The position numbers were made by a program, and so were the translations under genes. The notes under the pieces were generated by a model. The model saw only the letters and a program-made list of their open reading frames with translations, made no database searches and was not told the origin of the DNA. A DNA stretch of 64,000 bases from Ovis canadensis (taxonomy: Eukaryota; Chordata; Mammalia; Artiodactyla; Bovidae), in assembly GCF_042477335.2 (NCBI RefSeq), contig NC_091246.1, forward strand, positions 251,910,501 through 251,974,500, in the 5' to 3' direction. Shown here piece by piece: positions 20,149 through 30,690 of this stretch (positions within the stretch are counted from its first letter, which is position 1; each line of letters starts with the position of its first letter).

Positions 20149-20550
20149 CTGGGAGAGCTCAGACACCTGTTCAGGACTACCAATGAGTGCCATTCTAATG
20201 AACACCCCCAAAATCAATACACCTGTGAGCCCTGGGAGAGCTCAGATACCTATTCAGGACTACCAATGAGTGCCATTCTAATGAACACCCCCAAAATCAA
20301 TACACCTGTGAGCCCTGGGAGAGCTCAGATACCTATTCAGGACTACCAATAAGTGCCATTCTAATGAACACCCCCAAAATCAATACACCTGTGAGCCCCT
20401 GGGAGAGCTCAGATACCTATTCAGGACTACCAATGAGTGCCATTCTAATGAACACCCCCAAAATCAATACACCTGTGAGCCCCTGGGAGAGCTCAGATAC
20501 CTATTCAGGACTACCAATGAGTGCCATTCTAATGAGCACCCCCAAAATCT
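20135..20550 (+). repeat. 83-bp tandem array (five copies) at the integrase/env junction
   Basis: Units start at 20135, 20218, 20301, 20384 and 20468 (periods 83, 83, 83, 84). The unit begins 'tacacctgtgagccctggg' and contains 'caggactaccaatgagtgcc'. Copies differ by a few bases. Because 83 is not a multiple of three, consecutive copies are read in different frames. Confidence 0.92.
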
Positions 20551-20559
20551 GGTTTCTGG

Positions 20560-21068
20560 GGATAAGATTTCACAGGACAGCTCTAAAGAGCCAACATAGC
20601 TTGGCAGGGGTTGAACTCCAAGATAGGCAGGAGATAGATCTCCTGATCCCTGAACAAAGAGGGACTTGAGCCATCTTGAATGAGATGTGTTGTTTCTGGG
20701 CAAATACCTCCAGCCAAGTTAAAAAAACCTCTCACAGTCCTCAGGAAAAACATTCAGATCCTACAGTACCTCAAAGAACAAGCTGGAGAGTTCTCAGGGT
20801 GGCCGCAATCTCTCTTTGGGGGATCCATCTCCTGGCAAAGGGAAATTTGGAGTTGGCTAATGCCCCTACAAATCCTTGTTATCACCATATTGATGCTGCT
20901 TATGATTACTCCATGTATTACCAATTGTCTAACCCATTTTGTCTCTGCACAGGTCAACAAGCTACAACATATAGTGCCAATTCAACAAGGATATATAAAA
21001 CTATACCCAACCACAGAAAATATCACTCACCCTTAGATGGACACCACTATAAGGGCTCTGAGGCTTGA
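20560..21068 (+). pseudogene. env: Retroviral env transmembrane-subunit remnant
   Basis: The reading VELQDRQEIDLLIPEQRG resembles the conserved ectodomain stretch of gammaretroviral TM proteins. A stop codon (TGA near 20667) falls at the first position expected for the CX6CC disulfide motif, whose final two Cys codons are at about 20685. In a shifted frame (20680-21036) a hydrophobic membrane span (ITILMLLMITPCITNC) is visible near 20880-20930. The surface subunit and signal peptide are absent. Not functional. Confidence 0.72.
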
Positions 21069-21175
21069 GACTAGCAAGAGGGGGAGGCCCAATGTCCCTC
21101 ACTGTCCCAGATCAGCAGGAAGTAGCCAGAAAGACCTTGACATCCATATTCCCAAAGAATTAGGCCTCTCATCTC

Positions 21176-21187
21176 TTGAGGGGGGAA
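21176..21187 (+). promoter_or_regulatory. Polypurine tract of the endogenous retrovirus
   Basis: The purine run gaggggggaaag lies immediately upstream of the 3' LTR, where plus-strand DNA synthesis would be primed. Confidence 0.7.
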
Positions 21188-21589
21188 AGTTAGGTAATTA
21201 GAACAGGAAAAAGAAGTCCAGAATGGCAGTGGATAAAAGACAAAGAAGGGGAAAGCCCTTGAAAATAGAACAAAGGAAGATCTGAGAACCAGAGTGAGGG
21301 CCTCAAGTAAAACAAACAGCCCTCCTGGCTAGCCCAATTTACATAGGGCAGGCTCAGAGGGAGGTGAAAAAAATAAAAATAAAAAAAATAAAAAGAAGAG
21401 CCAAAATTGAGCTGGGGGCTTCTCTTCATGTCTTTTGGGTCAGCCTGCCCTCACGCCTCGAGGATGTATTTTCCTTTGCTTACCAAATAAAATTGAGCTG
21501 TAACACAGAGCTGTAACACTGGTCCGCCCGTCGCTTCTAATTTTTGCTGCGGCAAGACAGAACCAAGGAAATTATACCCTCCCCCAACA
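21188..21589 (+). mobile_element. 3' LTR of the class I endogenous retrovirus
   Basis: Aligns with the 5' LTR. The terminal TG has mutated (AGTTAGGTAATTAGAA), and the LTR ends CCCCCAACA. It is about 20 bp longer than the 5' LTR because of an A-rich expansion near 21366-21400 and a duplicated 'gagctgtaacac'. Confidence 0.88.
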
Positions 21590-21741
21590 CATGTTCCCAC
21601 ATGTACTGAATTTCTTAACTTGAGATCTTGTCTCGTGGATTTGAAGTTCAATATTTCTAAGTCTAAAGGTGTAAAATAGACACTTTTCAAAAGAGGAACA
21701 AAAAGAAGACAAATCTCAACGTTTGAAACACCGGCAAAGAT

Positions 21742-22343
21742 GGCAGACATTTCCAGAAAGATCCGTCTGACTAAGTAGAAAGGTCGTTACTCCCTTTTCC
21801 CACAAGACTGTGGACTGGACTCTGACAATGGGAAATTGCTGCAGGGAGGAAGTCAATTCTGACTCCATGTTGGAAACTGTTTCTCTGACTTGCTTTTATT
21901 ATTATAATCATACTCAATGGCTTGCCTTGAGGACCCTGCCCCTCTGCTTGACTATAAACTAAAATGCCTTTGTTCAGCTGTGGGAAAGATAGTTTGTCCC
22001 TTCCTACTTGTGAATAGAAGAGATAAACACATCCCTTCTGAAGGCTGGACATTCCCTTGGAGATGTTTTACAGGACCGAAGACACTTTCAGCTTACTTCC
22101 CCATTGCATCTCCCTCTCTCCTCTGCCTTTTGACTTTAGTTCCTCATTGCTTCTTTCTCTCTGATCTATAAAAGAATCTGGCATCCAGACCTCAATAAGA
22201 TGATTATTTTGAAGTCCTAGCCTGCCATCTACTTGGTCTGCTGGCTCCCCGATTAAAGTCTCTTGCTTGCCTTGACACCTCATCTCTGATTCATTGGCCT
22301 ATCATGCAGCAAGCAGAGCAAGCTTGGACTCAGTAGCAAAGAA
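21742..22343 (+). mobile_element. Probable solo LTR
   Basis: Recognised by promoter architecture: a TATAAAA box at 22167-22173 is followed 80 bp later by ATTAAA (22252-22257), then a GT/CT-rich end with 'gattcattggcctatcatgcagcaagcagagcaagcttgg'. The right edge abuts a partial Bov-tA. The left edge and target duplication are not established. Confidence 0.55.
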
Positions 22344-22344
22344 G

Positions 22345-22494
22345 ATCCCATGGAGAACAGAATGGCAACCCGCTGCAGTATTCTTGCCTAGAGAATCCCA
22401 TGGACAGTGGAGACTGGCGGGCTATAGTCCATAGGGTTGCAAAGTCAGACATGACTGAAGTGACTTAGTACCTACGCACACGTGCACACGTGCA

Positions 22495-22529
<35 letters not shown>
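22345..22529 (+). mobile_element. Partial Bov-tA SINE and (CA)n microsatellite
   Basis: The tRNA-like head is missing. The body ('atggcaacccgctgcagtattcttgcctagagaatcccatgg') runs to 'gactgaagtgacttag' at about 22470 and passes into a CA/CG dinucleotide tract (22474-22529). Confidence 0.82.
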
Positions 22530-22534
<5 letters not shown>

Positions 22535-22826
22535 CTAAGAGGGCAGAGGAAAAACTTTTCTTCACCGACACTGGTCTGCAATTCTCCACGGACCCCAAAG
22601 TGACAAAAGTGAAAAAGAAATGGAAAAATAAATTTTAAAAGGTGAACAACAGTATATCCATCTTGACTGTACAGAAAAAATGTGCCATGTGGAAGGTTGA
22701 CAGGAGAAATTCTCTAACGTATCAGTCAAGAGTGTGGGCTCAGGTCCCTGAGACTGAGCATGCCGGGACAACAGTTTTCAAGGGCAGAAGGCTACTGTGT
22801 CCCCTCTTGCCTTGCAAAGCAATAAA
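22530..22826. other. No recognised feature
   Basis: A-rich sequence without a confident repeat or exon. It contains the left copy of the target duplication of the next LTR at its end. Confidence 0.35.
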
Positions 22827-22832
22827 GCTATT

Positions 22833-24127
22833 TGCCGGGAGCCAGTGTGAGGAATCCTGCCCGTGACAAGGTCATGAGGAAGGAAGCTGACATACGCAAG
22901 GCGTGCTCAGACTTCAGGGACCCCTCTGGAAATTCCTAAGCATGTACCCCAATAAAAACCTGCCGGCTTTTGTGCTCTGCTTTTCCACTCTTTTGACATT
23001 TTCTGGAAAAAGTCAATTCAGGGCTTTAGTCTTCTGCATTTGAAAGAGTGTTTCAATCCAAAAACCCCTCTGATGGCTTTCTAGCCTGCCTGCAGGACTC
23101 GCACAGCTGCACGTGTGATTGTTTGAGGCCTCCTGACTGCAGGAGGCACAGGAAGCTTAAAACATCCTAGGAATGTAGGGGCTTCCAAGGAGTCAAAATC
23201 TTTAGAATAGAACTGATTAAAGGTTTCATTTGTTGAGTCAATGCTTGCTGCTAAATTTTCATATCCTTCGTTTTTAGATATAGTTGGTATATAGAAATGC
23301 AAGTAGTAGACCTGGTATTAGCAACATTAGATCTTTGAGTTAAGTACCTTCTTTGTTATATCCCACTGCACCTTTGTTCTATAGAGATGTAACTTTAATG
23401 CTTTAAGGAGATGCAGATTAAAGAAAAATACTTCAGGGAAAACAAAATTAACATTCATTAAGGAAGAGAGCCAAAAAGTGTTAACAAGCCTCTTGGCCAG
23501 AAGATAATGTAAATCACCTGAGACCTTTTGTATACAAAATGATATACGGAAAGAGTCTGGGCTGCGAACGCTACATAATTTTGTGTTACCCATTGATCTC
23601 CGTGTTTTATCAAAAGTATAAAAGGCCTTCTGAACAATAAAGGATGGGGCCAGCTTCTCGGACCAGTTTCTTGAACTAGTCTCTCGGCCTGGTTTCTTGG
23701 GACTCTGGCTCCCCCCCCCCCCCCCCCCCCCCCCCGTGTCTTTCTCTCTCTTTCTTCTTCTCTCTCTTTCCCTCTCTCTGCTCTTTACTTTAACTTCAGG
23801 CTGAATCTCCACCTGGGGCGCGGAGGCTCGCCAGGTCTACTTACTTGCCCTGGCTGTTAAGACCCGCACGAAAGGGAGCTTAAGGCGAGGCACCCTTAGA
23901 TATCCAAGCGGGCGCCGGTGGCCCAACGTAGATGGTGCAAATTCCTTGTCTGGAATTTTATTGGCCTTCCGCGTAAACCAAGCTATTCAGCCCTCTTCCT
24001 CCACTTAATCTTCTTACTACACTATAGTTTCTTAATCTAATCTTATATTAATAAATAAACAAGTCTTTCCACGCCAACGCCGTCCACCCTTCGAATTCCC
24101 TGGATCCACCAGGGCTGGACCCCGGCA
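22833..24127 (+). mobile_element. Long solo LTR, class II (BTLTR1-like)
   Basis: A 1295-bp LTR running TGCCGGGAGCC...GACCCCGGCA, flanked by a perfect 6-bp duplication GCTATT (22827-22832 and 24128-24133). Its ends are short imperfect inverted repeats (TGCCGGG/CCCGGCA). A TATAAAA box (23617-23623), AATAAA (23636-23641), a 25-C homopolymer (23711-23735) followed by CT-rich repeat, and a second AATAAA at 24050-24055 are visible. No internal viral sequence remains, so it arose by LTR-LTR recombination. The bovine BTLTR1 name is from memory. Confidence 0.88.
23617..23623 (+). promoter_or_regulatory. TATA box of the long solo LTR
   Basis: TATAAAA lies 13 bp upstream of an AATAAA hexamer, inside an otherwise intact LTR. 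Confidence 0.6.
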
Positions 24128-24234
24128 GCTATTCTTTTCTCTGTCACCCCAAACTCTGCCTCTGAGATTCAAAATCAGGGCTGGTGCATAGAGGCCAAAT
24201 CTTCAGCATCAGTTTCACACACAAGGGTCTCCTG

Positions 24235-24420
24235 ACTCCTGGACACGGGAGTTTGTCATTGAACCCTTCTGAGATTCAGTTTCTTTACCTATAAAGTGGG
24301 AGTTACAGTATGGTCTTTACAAGGGGTTGTGAAGGAGGAATGCCAGACCTCCAGAAATCACTGAGCACTCTGCCTGGCATGTAGAGACTGGCTTGTGAAA
24401 CAGAGAGCAGCTGTTGTTGT
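24235..24420 (-). repeat. MIR SINE, antisense
   Basis: Shows 'ttctgagattcagtttctttacctataaagtggg' (reversed MIR core) and continues to 'gagcactctgcctggcat'. Confidence 0.65.
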
Positions 24421-24854
24421 GATGGTCATGGTTGTGCAGCAACAGCACCACCTTTTTTAACATTTCCTTGTTTCCTTCCTCCCCTGCAGGGTTTGTCTTC
24501 CCTGAGGCCAGCTTCTTAGAGCCCTATGGTGAGATCAAGCAGGCCATGGGGAAGTGGCCTGTCCTCAGATGCCTCACCTATGGCTGTGTGGACTAAAAAT
24601 GATGCCTGCCGTAGCAGTAAACAAAGGATGTCCAGCAATCAACAATTGCAGCCACCCCCGATGGTGAGCCCTGAGGGAACTCAGGAAAGAAACAAAAACA
24701 CCTACCATCTCGCAGTCAGCAGACAACACCCGCCCCCAAAGGTGCAGTTTCAGGAAAGCACAGGGCACCGGCCCCAGATAGCTGAGGTGCTTATCCAAGG
24801 AATGATTTCAGTGAGCCACGCTCTTGCACCTTCCCATACACAGAAAAAGGCTAG
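24421..24854. other. No recognised feature
   Basis: A + strand open frame (24526-24936) runs into the following SINE and has no motif. There is a splice-acceptor-like 'cctcccctgcag' at 24479-24490 but no supporting donor or homology. Confidence 0.3.
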
Positions 24855-24978
24855 GAAACTCCCTGGCAGTTCAGTGGTTAAGACTCTGTGCTTCCGCAGC
24901 AGGGAGTTCAGGTTTGATTCCTGGTCAGGGAACTAAGATCCTGCATGTCATGCAGTGCAGCCTAAAGAAATAAAGAAA
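24855..24978 (+). mobile_element. CHR-2-type SINE
   Basis: Shows 'aactccctggcagttcagtggttaagactctgtgcttcc', the 'ggtttgattcctggtc' B box and 'agggaactaagatcctgcatg', ending in an A-rich tail. Confidence 0.85.
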
Positions 24979-25324
24979 AGGGTTAGATTCCTTAACTTGA
25001 GATATCTAGTTTTATTAACAGTATCTGTTAATAAATAGTAGTAGTAATTATAATAAGTGATAGTATTAACTACCTGCTCTTTATATCCTGGCTCCCTGCT
25101 TGCCTCCTCAGAGCTGTTTTCTCAAGGTTACTTGAGATGATGCCTTGGGGGCTTGAAGTCCTAAGAATGTCCACTGAATAAAACATAGCTCTCCGCTTTT
25201 ATGTTGTGCCTTTTTTTTCCAGTTGACAGTTGTCACTGTGGCTTGGGGGACCAGGGCCTGTGTGCGGATGACGCCAATGGGTAACTCTCCCCTCCTGTGA
25301 CAGCTGGGTGACACTGAACCGCTA

Positions 25325-25440
25325 ACTTGGGTGTGACCTTAAGCAAGACACTGTTCTCTCTGTCTCTCAGTTTCCCACCCTGTAAAATGGGATGTTTCGA
25401 GACTATATTGAATCATGGATCTGAAAACACTTCGAGAAGC
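25325..25440 (-). repeat. MIR SINE, antisense
   Basis: Reversed MIR signature 'gtgtgaccttaagcaagacactg' and 'gtctctcagtttcccaccctgtaaaatggg'. Confidence 0.7.
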
Positions 25441-25454
25441 ATAAAATATTAAAA

Positions 25455-25725
25455 AGTCTGGGGTGCAGAGGAAGACAAATGCTATGTGATATCACTTACA
25501 TGTTGAATCTAAAATATAGTACAAATGAGCTTATTAGCAAAACAGAAGCAGACTCATAGAAAACAAAGTTATCATCCTCAAAGCAGGGAGGGATAAATTA
25601 GGACTTTGGAATTAACAGATACATGCTACTATATATAAAAGAGAACAAGGATGCTCTGTATAGCACAAGGAGCTATATTCAATCTCTTTTCTTACGTTGG
25701 GAAAGAATCAAAAATATATGTATGT

Positions 25726-25756
<31 letters not shown>

Positions 25757-26420
25757 AAACTGAACCACTTTGTTGCACACCTGAAACTAACACAACATTG
25801 TGAATCAACTACAGTTCAGTTTTTTAAAAGGTTCTGGAATATTCTACATAGGAAGAGAGCCTGCACACTATTTACAAGAGCCAAGACGTGGAAGCAACCT
25901 AAATGCTCATAGACAGAATGAAAGAAGAAGTGGTACATATATACAATGGACCATTATACAGCCATAAAAAAGAATGGAATAATGCCATTTGCAACAGCAG
26001 GGATGAACCTAGAGATTATCTTACTAAGTGAGGTAAGTCAGACAAAGACAAATATCATGTATCATTTATGTGTGGAATCTTTAACAAATGATACAAACGA
26101 AATTATTTACAAAACAGAAATAGACTCGTAAACACAGAAAACAAAATTATGGTTACCACAGGGGAAAGGTGGGGAAGAGAGATAAATTAGGAGTTTGGGA
26201 TGAGTATATACACACTACTGAATATAAAACACATGGGCAACAAGGAACTGCTGTGCAGTACAGGAAGCGCTACTCAATAATCCGCAATGACCCATACAGG
26301 AAAGACTCTGAAAAGGGATCGATACATGTATGTGTAAACTGAGTCACTTCACACACTCGAAACTCATACAACGTTGCATCAACTATACTTCATTATAGAA
26401 TAAAAATATTTTAAAGAAAT
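25455..26420 (+). mobile_element. L1 3' UTR segments with a CA microsatellite
   Basis: Two similar L1 3' blocks lie head to tail. Each contains 'tgtggaatct/gttgaatct', '...aaacagaa...agactc.ta', 'gaattaacagatacatgctactatat', and 'actgaaccactttgttgcacacctgaaactaac...' or its equivalent. A (CA)n tract occupies about 25727-25752. The second block ends in an A-rich tail at about 26420. Confidence 0.75.
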
Positions 26421-26842
26421 TATAATTAAAAAAAATAGGGAATCTGAAAGCTGAAACGTGTCAGAACTCTGGCTATTCAGTGTGATAGTGCCACTGTCTC
26501 TAGACAAAGAGATATTTAGGGAAGATAATAACAGGTTCAAGGTTTACAACCAACATGTTTGTTTGAAACCTGAGTAACTGCAGCGTCTGCCAGCTAGTTC
26601 ACTTTAATTTGTAGGAAACCAATTATACGACATTCCAGATGTATTAAATTGGCTGTTTAGAATGATGACTTGAAGAGTTTTAAACATGAGGACTGGACAT
26701 TTTCTGATTCTCTAAACCAGGGGTTCTTAGAGTTGGTAAAGGGGCTGTTTGCCAATTCCCAGAATCCATCATTTTGGAGTTAATGAATTTGAGATGTGAC
26801 TTCTCTTTCTACAATATTCATCTGACATTCTCCCAAACTCCT
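26421..26842. other. No recognised feature
   Basis: No exon or confident repeat. It ends at the target site of the BovB insertion. Confidence 0.35.
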
Positions 26843-26857
26843 TGCTGAAAGAGGAAT

Positions 26858-29800
26858 CCGTTCAGTTCAGTCGCTCAGTCGTGTCCGACTCTTTGCGACC
26901 CCATGGACTGCAGCACGCCAGGCCTCCCTGTTTATCACCAACTTCCGGAGTTTACTCAAACTCATTTCCATTGAGTCGCTGATGCCATCCAACCATCTCA
27001 TCCTGTCCTCCCCTTCTCCCCCTGCCTTCAATCTTTCCCAGCATCAGGGTCTTTTCCAGTGAGTCAGTTCTTTGCATCAGGTGGCCAAAGTACTGGAGTT
27101 TCAGCTTTAGCATCAGTCCTTCCAATGAACATTCAGGACTGATTTCCTTTAGGATGGACTGGTTGGATCTCCTTGCAGTCCAAGGGACTCTCAAGAGTCT
27201 TCTCCAACACCACAGTTCAAAAGCATCCGTTTTTCAGCACTCAGCTTTCTTTATAGTCCAACTCTCACATCCATACAAGACTACTAGAAAAACCATAGCC
27301 TTGACTAGATGGACCTTTGTTGGCAAAGCAATGTCTCTGCTTTATAATATGCTGTCTAGGTTGGTCATAACTTTCCTTCCAAGGAGTCAGCATCTTTTAA
27401 TTTCATGGATGCAATCACCATCTGCAGTGATTTAGGGGCCCAAGAAAATAAAGTCTGCCACTGTTTCCACTGTTTCCCCATCTATTTCCCATGAAGTGAT
27501 GGGACCAGATGCCATGATCTTACTTTTCTGAATGTTGAGCTTTAAGCCAACTTTTTCACTCTCCTCTTTCACTTTCATCAAGAGGCTCTTTAGTTCCTCT
27601 TCGCTTTCTGCCATAAGGGTGGTGTCATCTGCATATCTGAGGTGATTGATGTTTCTCCCGGCAATCTTGATTCCAGCTTGTGCTTCAACAGCCCAGCGTT
27701 TCTCATGATGTACTCTGCATAGAAGTTAAATAAGCAGGGTGACAATATACAGCCTTGACGTACTCCTTTCCCTGTTTGGAACCAGTCTGTTGTTCCATGT
27801 CCAGTTCTAACTGTTGCTTCCTGACCTGCATACAGATTTCTCAAGAGGCAGGTCAGGTGGTCTGGTATTCCCATTTCTTTAAGAGTTTTCCACAGTTTAT
27901 TGTGATCCACACAGTCAAAAGCTTTGGCATAGTCAATAAAGCAGAAATAGATGTTTTTCTGGAACTCTCTTGCTTTTTCGATGATCCAGTGGATGTTGGC
28001 TGGAGAAGGAAATGGCAACCCACTCCAGTGTTCTTGCCTGGAGAATCCCAGGGACAGGGGAGCCTGGTGGGCTGCCGTCTATGGGGTCACACAGTCGGAC
28101 ACGACTGAAGTGACTTAGCAGCAGTAGCAGTGGATGTTGGCAATTTGATCTCTGGTTTCCCTGCCTTTTCTAAAACCAGATTGAACATCTGGAAGCTGTT
28201 CACGTACTGCTGAAGCCTGGCTTGGAGATTTTTGAGCATTACTTTACTAGTGTGTGAGATGAGTGCAATTGTGTGGTAGTTTGAACATTCTTTGGCATTG
28301 CCTTTCTTACAGATTGGAATGAAAACTGACCTTTTCCAGTCCTGGGGCCACTACTGAGTTTTCCAAATTTGCTGGCATATTGCGTGCAGAACTTTCACAG
28401 CATCATCTTTCAGGGTTTGAAACAGTTCAACTGGAATTCCATCACCTACACTAGCTTTGTTCATAGTGATGCTTCCTAAGGCCCACTTGACTTCACATTC
28501 CAGGATGTCTGGCTCTAGGTAAGTGATCACACCATCGTGATTATCTGGGTTGTGAAGATCTTTTTTTGTACAGTTCTTCTGTGTATTCTTGCCACCTCTT
28601 CTTAATATCTTCTGCTTCTGTTAAGTCCATACCATTTCTGTCCTTTATTGAGCCCATCTTTGCATGAAATGTTCCCTTGGTATGTCTAATTTTCTTGAAG
28701 AGATCTCTAATTTTTCCCACTCTATTGTTTTCCTCTTTGCACTGATCACTGAGGAAGTCTTTCTTATCCCTCCTTGGTATTCTTTGGAAATCTGCATTCA
28801 AATGGGTATATCTTTCCTTTTCTCCTTTGCTTTTCACTTCTCTTCTCTTCACAGCTATTTGTAAGGTCTCCTCAGACATCCATTTTGCTTTTTTCAATTC
28901 TTTTTCATGGGGATGATCTTGTTTCCTGTCTCCTGTGCAATGTCACGAACCTCATTCCATAGTTCATCAGGCACTCTATCAGATCTAGTCACTTATATCT
29001 ATTTCTCACTTCTACTGTAAAAATTGTTAGGGATTTGATTTAGGTCATACCTAAATGGTCTAGTGGTTTTCCCTACTTTCTTCAATTTCAGTCTAAATTT
29101 GGCAATAAGGAGTTCATGATCTGAGCCATAGTCAGCTCCAGGTCTTGTTTTTGCTGACTGTATAGAGCTTCTCCATCTTTGGCTGCAAAGAATATAATCA
29201 ATCTGATTTCAGTGTTGACCATCTGGTGATGTCCAAGTGTAGAGTCTTCTCTTGTGTTGTTGGAAGAAGGTGTTTGCTATGACCGGTGCATTCTCTTGGC
29301 AGAACTTTATTGGCCTTTGCCTTGCTTCATTCTGTACTCCAAATGCAAATTTGCCTGTTACTCCAGGTGTTTCTTGACATCCTACTTTTGCATTCCAGTC
29401 CCCTGTAATGAAAAGGACACCATCACAGAAAACTAACCAATGTAATCACATGGACCACAGCCTTGTCTAACTCAGTGAAACTATGAGCCATGCTGTGTAG
29501 GGCCACCCAAGACAGACGGGTCATGGTGGAGAGGTCTGACAAAATGTGGTCCGCTGGAGAAGGGAATGGCAAACCACTTCAGTATTCCTGCCTCAAGAAC
29601 CCCATGAACAGTATGAAAAGGCAAGAAGATAGGATATTGAAAGATGAACTCCCCCGGTCAGTAGGTGCCCAATGTGCTACTGGAGATCAATGGAGAAATA
29701 ATTCCAGAAAGAATGAAGAGATGGAGCCAAAGCAAAAGTAACACCCAGTTGTGGACGTGACTGGTGATGGAAGCAAGGTCCGATGCTGTAAAGAGCAATA

Positions 29801-30122
29801 TTGCATAGGAACCTGGAATGTTAGGTCCATGCATCAAGGCAAATTGGAAGTAGTCAAAAAGGAGATGGCAAGAATGAACGTCGACATTTTAGGAATCAGC
29901 ACACTAAAATGGACTGGAATGGGTGAATTTAACTCAGATGACCATTGTATCTACTACTGTAGGCAAGAATCTCTTAGAAAAAATGGAATAGCCATCATTC
30001 AACGAAAGAGTCTGAAATGCAGTACTTAGATGCAATCTCAAAAATGACAGAATGATCTCTGTTCATTTCCAAGGCAAACCATTCAATATCATGGTAACTG
30101 ACATCTATGCCCTGGCCAGTAA
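26858..30122 (-). mobile_element. BovB LINE with inverted 5' segment (twin-priming structure)
   Basis: The whole insertion lies between 15-bp duplications TGCTGAAAGAGGAAT (26843-26857 and 30123-30137). From 26858 to about 29417 BovB is antisense, beginning with the reversed 3' terminal repeat and covering the ORF2 C-terminus, reverse transcriptase (- strand at about 28018-27590, with VDHNKLWKTLKEMGIPDHL) and part of the region upstream. From about 29418 to 30122 the 5' UTR and endonuclease start are in the opposite, sense orientation (29751-30029 reads GTWNVRSMHQGKLEVVKKEM). A short Bov-A insertion sits at 28001-28129. The structure is that of 5' inversion during target-primed reverse transcription. 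All frames are broken. Confidence 0.93.
28001..28129 (+). mobile_element. Bov-A SINE monomer inserted in BovB
   Basis: A 129-bp copy starting 'tggagaaggaaatggcaaccc' and ending 'gacttagcagcagtagca'. It is flanked by perfect 12-bp duplications GTGGATGTTGGC (27989-28000 and 28130-28141). Confidence 0.92.
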
Positions 30123-30204
30123 TGCTGAAAGAGGAATAGGGCAGCTGAATATGGTGAGAAGCTCAGTGTGGAGGAATCCACATAATAACCAGGAATCTTC
30201 CAGA

Positions 30205-30690
30205 AAGGATAAGGTCAAAGGATAACCAGAACTGGACAGTAGTTAAAGCAGAAAAAGCAGGTTCTAACCAGAAACAATTGCAATAGTGTAAATCAAGCCA
30301 CCTATAGAGCTGGAATCAGTTTAGAATGTAGCATGGACAAGTGGGGATTTATAGTCAGGGAGCAGGGTAGGTGTCTGTGTGGATGAATACCTATTAAAAA
30401 CATCAGAATTAAAGTGGGGGGGGATTGCTAAATGGACTCAACAAGATTCCTGCTGAAGGCAGGCCAGGGTGATCAGATATCACCTGAAGAATGGTGGAGG
30501 ATGAGGAATTTGATTAGATCTCAAGGGTGATCAGATATTGAGGGGAGGGGTCCTGGCTAAACCTATTTGAAAGGATTCTTGCTTTTGAGGATGAAGTCTA
30601 GTCAAAAAGAAGTTTTCAGGGGAGCTTGACCGCAGTTTGGTCATGGAAAATCTTTGTCAATTCTCTGCCTTGTTCAAGGAAAGATGAGAC
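30205..30690. repeat. LTR-like repeat, left copy
   Basis: Aligns in the same orientation with 34663-35110. Shared blocks include 'aaccagaactggacagtagttaaagcagaaaaagcag', 'gctgaaggcaggccagggtgatcagatatcacctg' and 'ttcaggggagcttgaccgcagtttggtca'. The arrangement suggests the two LTRs of one old element. Family unresolved. Confidence 0.5.

Larger units (their letters stand above)
12228..21589 (+). mobile_element. Class I endogenous retrovirus with tRNA-His-type primer site, defective, with nested insertions
   Basis: Two related LTRs bound a gammaretrovirus-like interior in the order primer binding site, gag remnant, protease, RNase H, integrase, env-TM remnant, polypurine tract. Every coding region carries stops or frameshifts. 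The reverse transcriptase core and the env surface subunit are missing. The interior is expanded by a nested BovB (about 14297-16398), itself split by a class II LTR (14816-15299), by a 290-bp retroposon (16531-16820) and probably by an antisense LTR (about 13365-13960). No clear 4-6 bp target duplication is seen (GCAC on the left, CATG on the right), so an end may have mutated or recombined. Gene order and the His primer site recall the HERV-H-like group. That placement is inference. Confidence 0.88.

Noticed and set aside
20135..20550. Regular repeats considered as a CRISPR array
   Set aside because: The 83-bp units are contiguous with no unique spacers, lie in a mammalian provirus, and no cas-like gene exists. 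It is a tandem array.
12228..21589. Possibility of a functional retroviral gene captured by the host
   Set aside because: Every region has stops or frameshifts, the RT core and env surface part are missing, and no open frame spans a full domain set.
24479..24600. Acceptor-like 'cctcccctgcag' followed by an open stretch
   Set aside because: No donor, homology or flanking exon. The frame soon runs into a SINE.
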